Assembly (NCBI GenBank): GCA_021234155.1
Contig: JAJEKV010000065.1
Coordinates: 2,129,807-2,193,806, forward strand
DNA: 64,000 nucleotides
Reading direction: 5' to 3'
Source of the DNA: Isoetes taiwanensis
Lineage: Eukaryota > Streptophyta > Lycopodiopsida > Isoetales > Isoetaceae
Shown here: positions 25,140-36,719 of the stretch, piece by piece
How positions within the stretch are numbered: the stretch's first letter is position 1
Layout: each line of letters starts with the position of its first letter
The notes under the pieces: generated by a model
Seen by the model: only the letters and a program-made list of their open reading frames with translations
The model's database searches: none
What the model was told of the DNA's origin: nothing
Program-made: the position numbers and the translations under genes

Positions 25140-26545
25140 AAAATTCGTCAGACACCTTCTTTAAGTCTTCAAACTTTTTGTACATAATGCCGACCTGAAA
25201 TGACGTTAATATCTCCTTCTTCATGTAAGCAATGATTCTTATGTTCAAAGTTGTACCTCTTCAATATATTTCCAACATGCCTGCATTGTTTTATTTTTAG
25301 AGTCCTTTTCTCTTTGCCCCTTGACACTTTGACACCCAAAAATTGCTTAAGCTCATCTAGGTCAGTCATTTTGAACCTGCTCTTGAGTGCATCTTTGCAA
25401 TGATTGAAAAATTTAGTACTATTAGCAGCTATAATGCAATCATCTACATAGAGGATAATGATGCAATATCCATCTCCAATTCTTTATCTATACAAGTTTC
25501 CATCATCTTTCAATTTTTCGAAACCTTGTCCCCTGTAGTTGTCCCACTCTCTAGGAGCCTGTTTAAGTCCATAGACTACTCCATTTAGTTTCCATACCAT
25601 ATCTTTCCCTTCTTCAAACCCATGTGGTTGTTTTAAGAAAATTGTCTCCTCCAACTTTACATTTAAAAAAATTGTCTTTACATCCTTATGATGTAATTCA
25701 AGATTAAGTACATTTGACAAACTTAACAAGAGTCTAAGACTAGTTAGTTTGACAGTGGGAGAGTAAGTCTCGTCATAATCTTTTTCTTTCTACTGAGTGA
25801 AACCTTGGGCCACTAGTCTAGCTTTGTATTCTTTGTTTCCATCAGTATTGGTCTTTATCTTGAAAAGCCATTTACTTCCTATGATATTTTGGTCTGTAAC
25901 ATGTTTTACCAAATCATATGTGTATGTATTCTTGAATGAATCCATTTCATCTTTCACAGCCTCCATCCATTTGTTTTTATTATCTGAATTTAAGACATCT
26001 TCAAAAGTTTTGTTACTATTGTGTCCTCAATAATCTCAAGTATATGATGATGGTCATAGTCTAATTCTTGTAATTTCCTACTCCTCCCTGCATCTGTTCT
26101 CCTATATTCATTAGCATCCATTTGAGCATCTTCAAGTAACCTTTCCACTTGAATTTCACTCTTTCTTCCTGTATTGATTTCTAAACTTATCATTTCATCA
26201 TGCATTCTGCTTGTATCTTCATTGTTTTCATGTGAAGAATCAAGATCATTGTCATACCTTGCATTCTCATTATCAGAGTCCAAGTCTGCTTCTAGTGTAG
26301 TGGGTTCTCGAGCTGTTGTATCCTTTTTATTTCTAACTTTGTAGTCCTATGGCTCCCTCATCAAATATCACATCCTTGTCAATGACAACTTGCTTGTTTT
26401 GTGGATTAAATAGTCAGTATCCCTTTGCTTCTTTATCATATCATACTAGAGATGCAATTTCTGCCTTATTATCCAATTTCTTTCTATTCCAGAAGGCACA
26501 TGCACATAGGCAGCCATATGTTTGAACATATCACTCTGTATATTG
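25140..26545 (-). pseudogene. Ty1/copia polyprotein relic (reverse transcriptase and integrase end)
   Basis: On the minus strand, near 26500-26340, broken traces of the integrase-to-linker region survive (SKGILTI.STKQ.SCH, compare SKGYRLYDP.T...S). They are followed by an acidic linker (MDSDNENARYDNDLDSSHEN), then the start of the reverse transcriptase near 25970-25800 (KWMEAVKDEMDSF, KARLVAQGFTQ). Next come HHKDVKTIFLNVKLEETIF, the VYGLKQAPREW motif near 25560, YVDD at 25439-25450, and LDELKQFLGVKVSRG near 25320. Several frame breaks and stops make it non-functional. The RNase H end is missing and no LTRs were recognised. Confidence 0.85.
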
Positions 26546-26672
26546 AATGCAATAAATATACAATTATATACATGAGTTAACTAATCAGTTTAGCTTGAGA
26601 TTCAAGCCATGCTTGAGCTATATACATTTGAATGGATTCTTGGCTCCAAAGTGGTAGACAATATCTTCAATA

Positions 26673-26724
<52 letters not shown>

Positions 26725-26767
26725 TAGGGATCGGCAGATGTTACTTCGATGACTCCGCCAGCACCTC

Positions 26768-26836
<69 letters not shown>

Positions 26837-26886
26837 AAAGGGCACCACTAGGAGTGGAGCCTGCGGCTTAATTTGACTCAACACGG

Positions 26887-26925
<39 letters not shown>

Positions 26926-27215
26926 TTGAGAGCTCTTTCTTGATTCTATGGGTGGTGGTGCATGGCTGTTCTTAGTTGGTGGAGTGATTTGTCTAGTTAA
27001 TTCTGATAATGAACGAGACCTCGGCCTGCTAACTAGCTACACGAAGGTCTTCCTTTGTGGCCAGCTTCTTAGAGGGACTATTTAGGCAATAACAGGTCTG
27101 TGATGCCCTTAGATGTTCTGGGCCGCACGCGCACTACACTGATGAATTCAACGAGTGCATGCCCTGGGCCAATAGGCTCGGGCAATCTTTTGAAATTTCA
27201 TCGTGATGGGGATAG
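26673..27215 (+). rRNA. Fragment of nuclear 18S rRNA gene (pseudogene)
   Basis: From GGCTCGAAGACGATCAGATA to CATCGTGATGGGGATAG the sequence follows the 3' half of the plant nuclear 18S rRNA, including GTTCCGGGGGGAGTATGGTC, CTTAAAGGAATTGACG and AACACGGGGAAACTTACC. It is not a working gene. It starts and stops abruptly, lacks about 24 nt after AGAGGGACTAT near 27086 where plant 18S has the GGCCGCTTAGGCC stretch, and carries many substitutions, some in normally invariant positions (GACGAAAGGGCACCACTAGG). Neither end is followed by ITS or other rDNA. It is a displaced rDNA piece next to a copia relic. Confidence 0.93.
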
Positions 27216-28450
27216 AATTTATAGTAATATTGCCCTTCAGAATTTTGAAACCCTAATATTCAATGATCTCATGTAGAATAATTAAACATGATATCTAAGA
27301 CCATGAATCAACCAGTAGGCCAATGTACTGTTGGAGTAGGTAGATCACATAAATATGGTACGAACTAATTATCAAATTCCAATATGACCATCTTTTTCAG
27401 AGCAGATGCAAGGTAAAATCCTTGTTTAGTTCTTAAATACAATAGCTGGAGTTTCTTGCTCTCCATAGCTGTGGTAGTAGGAATAGTAAAAAATTGTTTG
27501 AGTACAAAGGAATAGAATAGAATAGTTTTTTTTTTTTTTTTAAAGGAGGGTTGGGTTTATTGACGCAGAGTCGTTGTCTAAAGTCCATTTAATAACAAAC
27601 AAGATGAAGAAGTCTCCATCCACAACACAGTTGCAAGGGCAACCTATTAGCACATTATTTCTAGTTTGTAAATGCTAATTTTCCTTTCAACTAGAAAAGA
27701 AATCCTCTTATTTATACAAGAAGTAGTTGTTTATTGTTAGTTGCCATGTGCAGGCTAACTAATTAGCAAAATGAAACAAAATAAATACATATAATTAATA
27801 AACACACACAATCCGTGGATTAGAAACTTAGTGGCCTGGAATAAACGTCGAGCCTCTCCTGTAGACTGCCCATTTCTTTTGTAGCGCGATTCCTCACTTA
27901 CAATTATATAGTTGAAGAGGGAAGAGGTCCTTCTACACTAAAAAACTAATCCCCTTGAAGTGGTTTCCATGCTTTAAGGCGTAGCTTTGGTTGAAAGCAT
28001 CGTGAAATCGAAGTGAAATATGGTTAGAATGATCAATCCTTGTCGCTCCATTCTAGTAGCAGATACAACCCCATCTACTATCACATGCATGACATCATTA
28101 AAGAACTGTAGCGCACCATCCATATATGAATGGTTGTTCACTTCTATCTACTGAGTTCACTTACGGGTGGTAGAAATACTTGTCTTGTTCAATGAGGGGC
28201 GTCACGAAGTTGTTGATCTTGTTAGGAATGTCTATATACCCACCTCAACATGCTACTTCTTCTATGTGCGTATATCTGACTCTAAGGCTTGCTCTAAGTC
28301 ATCAACAATTCCCACAGACCTCTTACCACTTGATTTTGTAATTGAATCAACGATCAACATTAATAGTTATATCCGATGCAGATATATTCCCTTCATATTC
28401 AATAAACTATATCTGGTCACGAGGTGTAGGAGGTAAATCCTGGACTAAGA
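27216..28450. other. Intergenic DNA with a poly(T) tract
   Basis: No gene was recognised. A run of 16 T at 27526-27541 is preceded by AATAGAATAGAATAG and followed by AAAGGAGGGTTGGGTTTATTGA, which resembles the inverted 3' tail of a retroposed sequence. No matching target duplication was found by eye. Confidence 0.4.
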
Positions 28451-28454
28451 AATT

Positions 28455-28755
28455 CATATGATCCTATGAGGTGGCTTTTGGGCAGTGGGTCTCTGCTAAA
28501 GGTTCCCATGACAGCGACTCATTAAAATCTTGGTGAGCCTCAGAGGCACCTTGCTGAGTCTATCTCGTTAGGCACTTCTAGCGCAAGTTGTTCGGATAGA
28601 GACCCCTCCTGGCCATGAAGTCGTCCTAAAGAGTCATGTGGCATTTGCTCATGGGAATCCGCTTTTCTCTCATGACATTCTCTCATCTGATAGATCTCTG
28701 AGGACCTCTGAGGATCAAAGAGAAACGAGGTAAAACTGTCTAAATAGTGGGCTCC
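28455..28755. repeat. Dispersed repeat, copy 1 (second copy near 33505)
   Basis: A stretch running from CTGCTAAAGGTTCC through GGCACTTCTAGC.CAAGTTG, TCATGGGAATCC and AAAGAGAAA(A)(C)G(A)GG to GGTAAAA recurs at about 33505-33775 in the same orientation with many substitutions. Both copies have a minus-strand reading with related peptides (LALEVPNEID and LVLEVPIEIE), so the repeat may once have been coding, probably in a retroelement. Confidence 0.65.
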
Positions 28756-29010
28756 TCTTGGCAACGAATATGTATTGTTGACCCCTCTAATGACTCATGG
28801 GAATCCATTTTTTCATCTAATAACATTCTGATCTAAGGACTCAGAGAGAAGGCGGTAAAACTGTCTAAACAGTGGGCTTCTCTTGGCAACGAAGATGTAT
28901 TGTTGACCCCTCTAGTAATGACTCATGGGAATCCATTTTTTCATCTAATAGCCCTCTCAATCTAAGGAATGCAGAAAGAAGGTGGTAAAACTTTCTGAAT
29001 GCAACTTATA
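28645..29010. repeat. Tandem repeat, unit about 128 bp, three copies
   Basis: The unit begins TGACTCATGGGAATCCATTT at 28791 and 28919, with a diverged first copy at 28645. It includes GGTAAAACTGTCTAAA.AGTG followed by GGC.CCTCTTGGCAACGAA.AT and TGTATTGTTGACCCCTCTA. The last copy is degraded after 28990. Confidence 0.8.
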
Positions 29011-32000
29011 CTTAGATCTCGAGACGATCCTTGAAATTGCATAGGTTTTTCTCCATTCTCGCAACAGGCTTCCCTTCTACCTATTTGTTTTCCTCTTAAT
29101 GGCTTTAATTTTTAGTATCAAGAGGTTTTTTTTGGGTTGCCCCTAGGGGGGCAAACCCTCGTTTATGTGGGTATGTGGGCATATTCAAGTATATGCTGGC
29201 ATATATCTAGCATATCTTTGATGGCCCTATATGGCAGGCTGGCGCACAACTAAATGGTGGTCATCTCCTCGGGTACTAATTGATTCTGGCGCCAAGCTTG
29301 GTGTCGATGCTTTCGAGTGCTTTAGGTATAGCCTAGGTTCTAGTGCTTCAGGTATGGCATGATGCGCCTGAGAGGGAAGGTCATAGCTTACTGTGTCTTT
29401 GTGTTTTTAGGATGGGTTTCCTTCTTCTTCCAGCTGATAGTCTTGGGAAGAGCTGGAAATGCAAGGCACGCAAAGTTGCCTCGAGGATTTTCCTTTAAGT
29501 AGGTTCCTTTGCAACTCTAATTTCGGCAATTTGAGGTGAACCTTTGAGTTGTACAGCCCCGGAGCAAATCCCGAGGTTCTTCCATACTCCAGCTTTAAGC
29601 CTCCATAAGCTGGCAACCATATGTTAAGCCAAGTCTAGCAGAGCAGCCATCTTTGTGGGCATGTTAATGGTTTAGGATATGCGGTCTTAAAGGTTATCCC
29701 TTAGGAAGGCCGAGCCATCGACTTCTGGAGCAGGGTGAAAAGGAATCCTGTAGAAGAAAGAAGAGGTCATAAATGAAAATGGAAATCTGATAGAAAGTAT
29801 TAACCTGCTTAGGTAGGTCTTTGCAAAAATGACTCTTCACTTTGCCTTATTTTTTGCCTTACGTTACTACTTACTTTCCTTTTTATTGTTTTTGACAACT
29901 ACTTGAAGATTGGGTGCGAGGTTCAGATGCATGCGAGTTATACCGCCCAACGATCTATATGACAAAATTGCATTTTGTAGCAGACCTTTCTTTGCATTTT
30001 GCCTTGATGGCTTAGCTGGGTTTTGTAGACTACTCGATTGCAGCAGTGCTTAAGCAGGGGAATCCAATCCACTTGTCGCCCTTGAATCCTTCTGCGGATA
30101 GAAGAGGTGGTTAGATTGGTGGAACATCGGATGGACAAGTGGTCTTTGAGCTTTGCATATATTTTGTCGCGAGCCATATTGGCAAAAGCTAAATTGTCTC
30201 TTATGGACATGATTCTCTGTTTTAATGCATCCAGTTGCGTCGGGGATATTTTGGGGGCACAGGAGGCTGCGGTATAAGCATCAATTTTAACATACAATGT
30301 ACCAACTATGCTAGAGGACATTCTTGCATTAAGGACTTTATGCTGTGGCGAAGGAAGGGGTAAGTAATGTTTCTCCATGAATTGTATGCTTGTCACGGAA
30401 AGCAGTATCACGTTAATACTACATATGATGCATACTCTGCTATGGAATGGCGCAAGATTGTACCCAAGAGTTGGGAATACATTACTTGATCTGTTGTATT
30501 TCATTGATTATTGTTGACACATCTTTTGCATTGATAGTCTACATTGAGTCTTGATTGTGGTCTCTGGGGCTCACGAGCATGTGACCAAATTATTGCATCT
30601 TTAGAAAATCGGAAGGATAGTAGTCCTATCCTCAATTAGATTCAGTAGTTTCAAGTTGTGGAAAGGGACGAGCTTCAGTTTTTATTTAGTTTAAATTGGA
30701 AGTGAGACTCCCAAGGCTGTGATCTCACAATAAAATGGACCAAAAGGTTGTTTCTATCTTTGTGAAGTGGTTCATGCTTGGACAACAATACATCCAGTTT
30801 TTGTTGTACACGATGATCGCGACTTGACTCCCTCTTCCTCCCTTCCTCCCAAGGTCTTGAAAACACTTGACATCTTGAGAGACATTGAAAGCAAAAAGCC
30901 TAAAGTGATTTGAACCGGTTGAAATTGGTTTCCTTCACAATCTGTAAGATGGAGTATGATTAGCTTCAACTATGAGACACTTCCTAAAACCTTATCTCTA
31001 AGCACATTCTTTTTCATAATCAGAGAATCATTTCTAACAATCATTCCACCATGGACATGGTGGAATTTACTTCAAATCAGGTGTATACTGATTTGTAAAC
31101 AAATAAGTACACTTTGGAGTTTAACTATCAGCAATGTCATGCTCTACATCTTTTGGTATGACATAATGCGTTAAACACACTATCCATTGAGGGGTGTATG
31201 TATGTTCAAAGTTCCTTGACTATATGTGCCACATTAGCTCCCTCTGCTCTCTTCATATTCCTAGCGATCACAAATTACTTGGTGGTTTTGTAGTCTCCAT
31301 GGAAGAAGAGCAAATTTGAAATAGGCGAAGCGGGAACTCGCCCAGACACTTGAAACCCCGGCCATGGCCGTACATCATGTGTAATTCTGATACACATGGT
31401 CGGATATGAAGAGCGGATCAGGATACAAAAAGAGCAGCACATGAAATCATCGAGTTTTAAGTGCATCTAGGGCCATTGTCCTTTGCTCGGCGAAGAGAGA
31501 ATTTGGAAAAAGAATAGGCGAAGATGAAGTTTCACTTTCCATTGTGCCTTTTGAACCTAGTAGTAGTAAGCATATATTTCAAGTGTAGTTTTGCTAACAT
31601 TGCTACTTGGACTTTTACCGGCTTATTAATACTTATCACTATAGAGGGGCTCGCTATACCATCATGCCTTGTGTATAGCGCTATGGTCTTTAGAGGACCA
31701 GACAACATCTGTTGTGCCATTTTAATGTCTTACGTCCTATTAGATGCTTAGAATTTTAATGTCATAACACTCAAGGACATGAACCTCAATAGAAAGCAAG
31801 ATCATTAAATACTCAAGGGCATGAACCTCAATAGAAGGGGCCATATAGACATAAACAATGGAATAAAGCAAGGGCATGAACAATAAAGAAAAAATTATAG
31901 AAATACATTGCGATTCTTTAGTGTAGAAGTCTCTCTGGGGCAAAGTGGATACGTGAAGGTTAAGGTTAGCATCTTTTTTAGGGAAATTATTCTTAAAAAA

Positions 32001-33500
32001 TAGGCCAATATGAAGTCATGAAACCTTTAGACATTGGCCCCAAAGGGCTATATCATGTTCTATGAGTTGAATTGCATGAGTGGGGCTAGTGTTCTAATAT
32101 TGATTTGTTGCAAAAAAGAATTTATGTTGCAATGTTTTGGAATATTTTAATGGTTGGGGCATTGATTTCAAAGGCTCACATTTAAAAAGGTGACTTTTAT
32201 TTATTTATCTAAACATGTATAAGATTATAGACTCTCTAAGTAGCATCACTTTTAATGGGATGTGATTTATAGAGACATGGAAACCATCTATATTTTGGTC
32301 AAACTGCACATGAGTTTTATTATTGAAGCTTATTTGATTTTATTAAAGATTATCTGACATACTTTTTACGAGGTTTAATATTGGAAATGTTGGGAGAACC
32401 TCTCACTATTCAAATAAAGTTATAATATTGAAATGAGATGCACAATGATATAACCAGCAAAAAGAGCAGAGTAGAACATCATTGAGAAGAGGCAAATGAG
32501 GCCAGCGAAAATTGCAGCATCCAGTTAGAAAGCAATGCTAGAAAAATTGAGTAGGTGATCCTAGGATCTAGAGAGATCTTGTGGATCTTGACAATGAAAA
32601 TCAATCCTAATCGAAACTATGTCAAGATTTAAGTTGGTGAATAAAGGCACATTTTCCTATATATGCTTTCAAATAATAAGCATTATAGTGTAGATTTACC
32701 TAAGAGGTTGATTACAATCATGCGTGGAATTTCTACGTATTACGGGCGGTTTTCATGTGGATTAAGCATGTGAGTATCAACCAAAGTTTAGCCGATTCCT
32801 TGCAAAAACTATACTACTCCCCAATACCTTAGTCGAGTTAATCACTCTGGTCACCTTGAAGGCAACCCTCAGATGCTTGGCACCTTGACTCCCTTTGATT
32901 ACTTTACGGCAGGCAAAATATTATTCCAAACAAGTGAAGATGCATCCATAACCAAACAAATGAAGAAGCATCAACTTATTCATGGGAAAGGCTTTGACTA
33001 GCCCCTTTTGAGATAAGCTTTCCATATAAACCACTTGTTATAATATATCAAAGATGTTTTCATCAAATTTTATTCAAAATCCAAGCCAAAAGACAGATAA
33101 CATGCACATGCGGGATTAAAATCTCAGAGGATAATCATGATCCACTAAATAGGACTGCAGGTCTATGCATAAGGCAACACCTTATGGCAAGGAGAAATAG
33201 CAATGAAGAAAGATTGACTAAGGAGATCTCCCCTAAGGTTTGCAATGCAGTAAGGAAGAAAGACATATCGTCCACTCTTTTAAATAACTCACTGTAGCTG
33301 TTGATGGTGGAAAAGTCTTTATTGGGCCCAAATCCAATCCTCTCCTTACATTGGAATACGATTTCACAATTTACTAGTTGACTGGCCAAATACTTGATAG
33401 AGTCATGTCCATATCGAGATATAGACACCAGCATCATGGAAATGCATGATCATACTTCTCTCATAATGAATAAATGGCAGTGGGAAGTGCGGGGAGGTAA
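29011..33500. other. Stretch without a recognisable gene
   Basis: There are scattered short ORFs and one longer minus-strand ORF (29938-30504, listed separately). No conserved domain, RNA gene or terminal repeat was recognised. Composition is typical of the AT-rich intergenic DNA elsewhere in the window. Confidence 0.35.
29938..30504 (-). CDS. Uncharacterised ORF, 188 codons
   Basis: This is a true ATG-initiated open frame on the minus strand. The middle of the predicted protein (residues about 85-125, SPTQLDALKQRIMSIRDNLA then ARDKIYAKLKDHLSIR) is helical and mildly charged, while the N-terminus has a hydrophobic run (CIICSINVILLSV). I recognise no family. It has no intact neighbour and could be a chance ORF or part of a decayed element; length is its only support. 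Confidence 0.2.
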   Translation of the reverse strand: MKYNRSSNVFPTLGYNLAPFHSRVCIICSINVILLSVTSIQFMEKHYLPLPSPQHKVLNARMSSSIVGTLYVKIDAYTAASCAPKISPTQLDALKQRIMSIRDNLAFANMARDKIYAKLKDHLSIRCSTNLTTSSIRRRIQGRQVDWIPLLKHCCNRVVYKTQLSHQGKMQRKVCYKMQFCHIDRWAV

Positions 33501-33504
33501 GTGG

Positions 33505-33775
33505 ACAAAAAATTCATGAGTCCTGTGGTGGGTTCTTGGCAGCGGATCTTTGCTAAAGGTTCCTTTGGTAATGGCTCATCGAAATTTTGCTAGGCCTCTA
33601 TCTCGATGGGCACTTCTAGCACAAGTTGAACTAGTAGGGACTTCTCTTGGTCGTCCTGGAGATTCCTTTGACATTGATTCATGGGAATCCAATTTTTCGT
33701 CTGATGACTCTCATCTAACAGGTCTTTGAAGGACCAAAGAGAAAAGGCGGTAAAAATGTTTGAAATAGTGGCAAT
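33505..33775. repeat. Dispersed repeat, copy 2 (first copy near 28455)
   Basis: Same order of blocks as 28455-28755: GCTAAAGGTTCC, GGCACTTCTAGCACAAGTTG, ATTCATGGGAATCC, AAAGAGAAAAGGCGGTAAAA. It runs directly into the left repeat of the LTR-pair element at 33775. Confidence 0.65.
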
Positions 33776-34045
33776 GAACTCAATAGTGGATGGTCGCCAC
33801 GTCGAATAGGTGAATGTCCACCACTTGGCGGGCATGAGGGATGCCACTTAGCACAGGTGCATGAATGGCCTTTGACGTACATAGAAGAGACTTTTGGTAT
33901 AACTCTATAAACATGGCAATAGTGCATTTGGAAAGAGTCGATGACTTGCAACCAACATCTCATTGGCTCAAAACCCATCTCCAACATATTATTTTTGCCT
34001 ATGTGTGACAACCATCTTACATTATTATACCGCGTATGTTAGTCA
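33775..34045. repeat. Left direct repeat (LTR-like)
   Basis: TG...CA-bounded copy containing GGCGGGCATGAGGGATGCCA followed by CTTAGCA, and GAGTCGATGACTTGCAACCA. Its partner is 35080-35345. Confidence 0.7.
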
Positions 34046-35079
34046 CCTATCCCTCAACGATGATGGCTTTCCCTCAATGATGATGATTGCTTGAGGTATG
34101 AGTATTGTTCCCCAGGATTAACTTATTAATCAAGATCCTTGGAGTGAATCAATATGAAGATCTTTGTCTAACATGAGATCTAGACATAAAACAAAGGTTT
34201 GTCTGAGGGCAAGATATGAAATATAGCGAAGCTAGAGTTGATATTGAAATAAAGAGGCTGGGAGGGTGCCTTACGGGGTGAGTCCTAGGTCATAGTGGAG
34301 CAGGCATGAGCATACCGCAGGCGGTGGAGGAACAAGACCCAGGGTAGGGAGTGAAGTATGAGGCGGAATAGGAATATGAACAAAGCGGTGCACTCATGAT
34401 CGGGGACAAACTACATTAGGAGCGTGCTCCCAAAAGCGGGGAGAACATCAAGACACAAGATAGAAATTTGGAGGTAGAACCTTTGAATCCAAGACTAAGC
34501 AAGCGGAGTTGGGGCCAAGGTCTTTGCAACGTGGAAGATTAGAAACTATAATTGGATCAAGAGCTGGGTGGGAATTTGGAGTGCAGGTGTGGAGCAGGCC
34601 CAGGTAGAATCTGGCCCCGGATGTAGAAAGCGCTGGTGACCATCCAGAAGCTGACTTTGTCTCTGCTCGACATTAGGCGCACAACATTCCTCTTCAACTT
34701 CGGGATAGCGTTAGATGGGAATGATGTTTACCAAACTTCTCTACCTTTTCATAATACTTGCCAATTGATTCTCCATTATTGAGAATCCTTGGGTAGCTCG
34801 AACGGTGGGGATTACAACAAAAACATCCCGAGCCTACATGCTCTAAGGAAATGCAAGAGAAAATACATATATAAATTAGAATTAATGTACTAACAAGAAT
34901 AATGTGTACAATGGCCCAAAGGGCAAAGCAAGAATACACGAACAAGAAGGCTCGAGATCGACAAGATCTAGAGCTAGAACAAGACAAGAAAAATAGGATA
35001 CACGGAAAGGCCGTAACTGGCGTTGAAGCAAAATGGTTCTGCCATCCTCAAATGTCTCCATATATAGTGCCATATTGCA

Positions 35080-35345
35080 TGAATTCAATAGTGGATGTCG
35101 CCACCTAGAATAGGTGAATGTGCACACTTGGCGGGCATGAGGGACGCCACTTAGCATTGGTGCATCAATGGTCCATGACGTACATAGAAAAGACATTTGG
35201 TGTAACTCTATGATCATGGCAATAGTGCACTTGGAAAGAGTCGATGACTTGCAACCAACACCTCGTTGGTTTAAAACCCATCTCCAACATATTACTTTTG
35301 CCTATGTGTGATGACCATCTTTGTGTTATACCTGTATGTTCGTCA
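35080..35345. repeat. Right direct repeat (LTR-like)
   Basis: Second copy of the 33775-34045 repeat, same orientation, with substitutions and small indels. It lies 144 bp from the 650-bp repeat that starts at 35489. Confidence 0.7.
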
Positions 35346-35488
35346 CACCTCTCTTCGAAACTACATCACCATGGAAAGGCCCTCTGTCTAACTTGGACCA
35401 CTTGGGATGAACAAGTGTCCAGGTGAAATTTCGCAGTGTCATTTAATTACGTCCTCATGGGAACCCTACTCTGACGAGCGTATATACA

Positions 35489-36136
35489 TGTTAGCACCTA
35501 GCAATCATACACAATATAATATGCCACCACGAAGGGTGGTCCATCCATCATCATATAAAAAGCATCATAAGTACAAGATAGCATAAGCAGTATACCATAA
35601 ATAAGGGCTCTACCCTGGGCTCAAACTCTAGGAGGTCAACTGACGGTCAAGACCTCAAGATAACAGTAGACATAGATATAACATGTTGTTCTCTGGCATA
35701 GAACAATGGCTAGGGTAGTCCACTCCATCCGCTTCTCCTGTGCATACTTTGCAGATAGGCTAAAACATGCTAAGGCGTGATTGTAGCCTTCCGGAGACGC
35801 AATCCCATGGAGTCACCCTATGAGACCACTCCATGTTACATCTCCCACACAGTGGGTAGAGGTTAGGGCGTCCCTCACGGGCATGATGGATCCACTGGAT
35901 GTGCCACAGAGGACCGCGTGCCACATCCCATTAGCCCTCATCCCTACGACTTACTCCTCACAAATCTAAAAATTTGGTGTGCCTTGAGCTCACGGGCGTC
36001 CATATAGGCACTCATCCTGTGACCCATGGAGTGTCAAACCCATATTCGGCCCTCTTTGGTGACTGATTATAAGCCTAGCATGCTATAGAAATCCTGTAGC
36101 CAAGCTAGGCAGGATCCCACACCCATTTCACCATCA
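35489..36136 (-). repeat. 650-bp direct repeat, candidate 3' LTR
   Basis: Starts TGTTAGCACCTAGCAATCAT and ends TTTCACCATCA. It matches 42771-43427 over its whole length, including CCACGAAGGGTGGTCCATCC, GGGCTCTACCCTGGGCTCAA and AAATCCTGTAGCCAAGCTAG. The similarity stops just past the CATCA end, which supports a true boundary. Confidence 0.75.
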
Positions 36137-36719
36137 TACCCATTATCTGGTGCTGAATCACAACTTAGCATCCACAGTCAAGTGGGCTCTTGTGCACAGG
36201 ACGCAATTACTGGGTCTTTAGGGTTCTAGCCAAGAGACCGGTTAGTCCCTAGATAGCTTGTACTTCAGCTAACCCTTGTATGATTAGATGGGTGGTTAAT
36301 TCCTCTATTAAATAATTAAAATAGTCCTTAAAGCAAAAGAAATAGGAATGAAGGAAATCCTATCATGCCTATGGCTTGCATTTCGTCTAGGCGTAAGGAA
36401 TGGCAATGTTCCCATTATAGCCATAGACGAATGCGTCGTATAATAAATGCCTATATCCCATTTCCCCATCTATGATGCATTTAACCCAACCCCTTATATG
36501 ATCCCTGTCGGATCGAATACTCACATGACCTTTGTCGGATCCATAATGCAGTGTTTATCATTAGAGTTGGAGTCGATCGCATCATGAATGGTTCGGCCCT
36601 AACATTATCGCATAAATTATGGATAAGCCTTATCCAAGTCCGCTTTCAGAATTCAGGTTGCATTCTCTGTTGGTAAGTATTTCCATTTAACCAAATACTG
36701 CAATATTTATCATGCGGGT

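Larger units (their letters stand above)
33775..35345. mobile_element. Small LTR-pair element, about 1.6 kb, no coding capacity
   Basis: Two direct repeats of about 270 bp (33775-34045 and 35080-35345) enclose about 1.03 kb. Both start TGAA.TCAATAGTGGATG and end TATGTT.GTCA, so each has TG...CA ends as LTRs do. The interior has only short ORFs and no gag or pol motif, which suggests a non-autonomous (TRIM-like) element or a deleted LTR retrotransposon. No clean 5-bp target duplication or primer-binding site was found, so this remains a structural inference. Confidence 0.6.

Noticed and set aside
29284-29300. TGGCGCCAAG, like a tRNA-Arg primer-binding site
   Set aside because: Only about 7-8 bases match and no LTR end precedes it.
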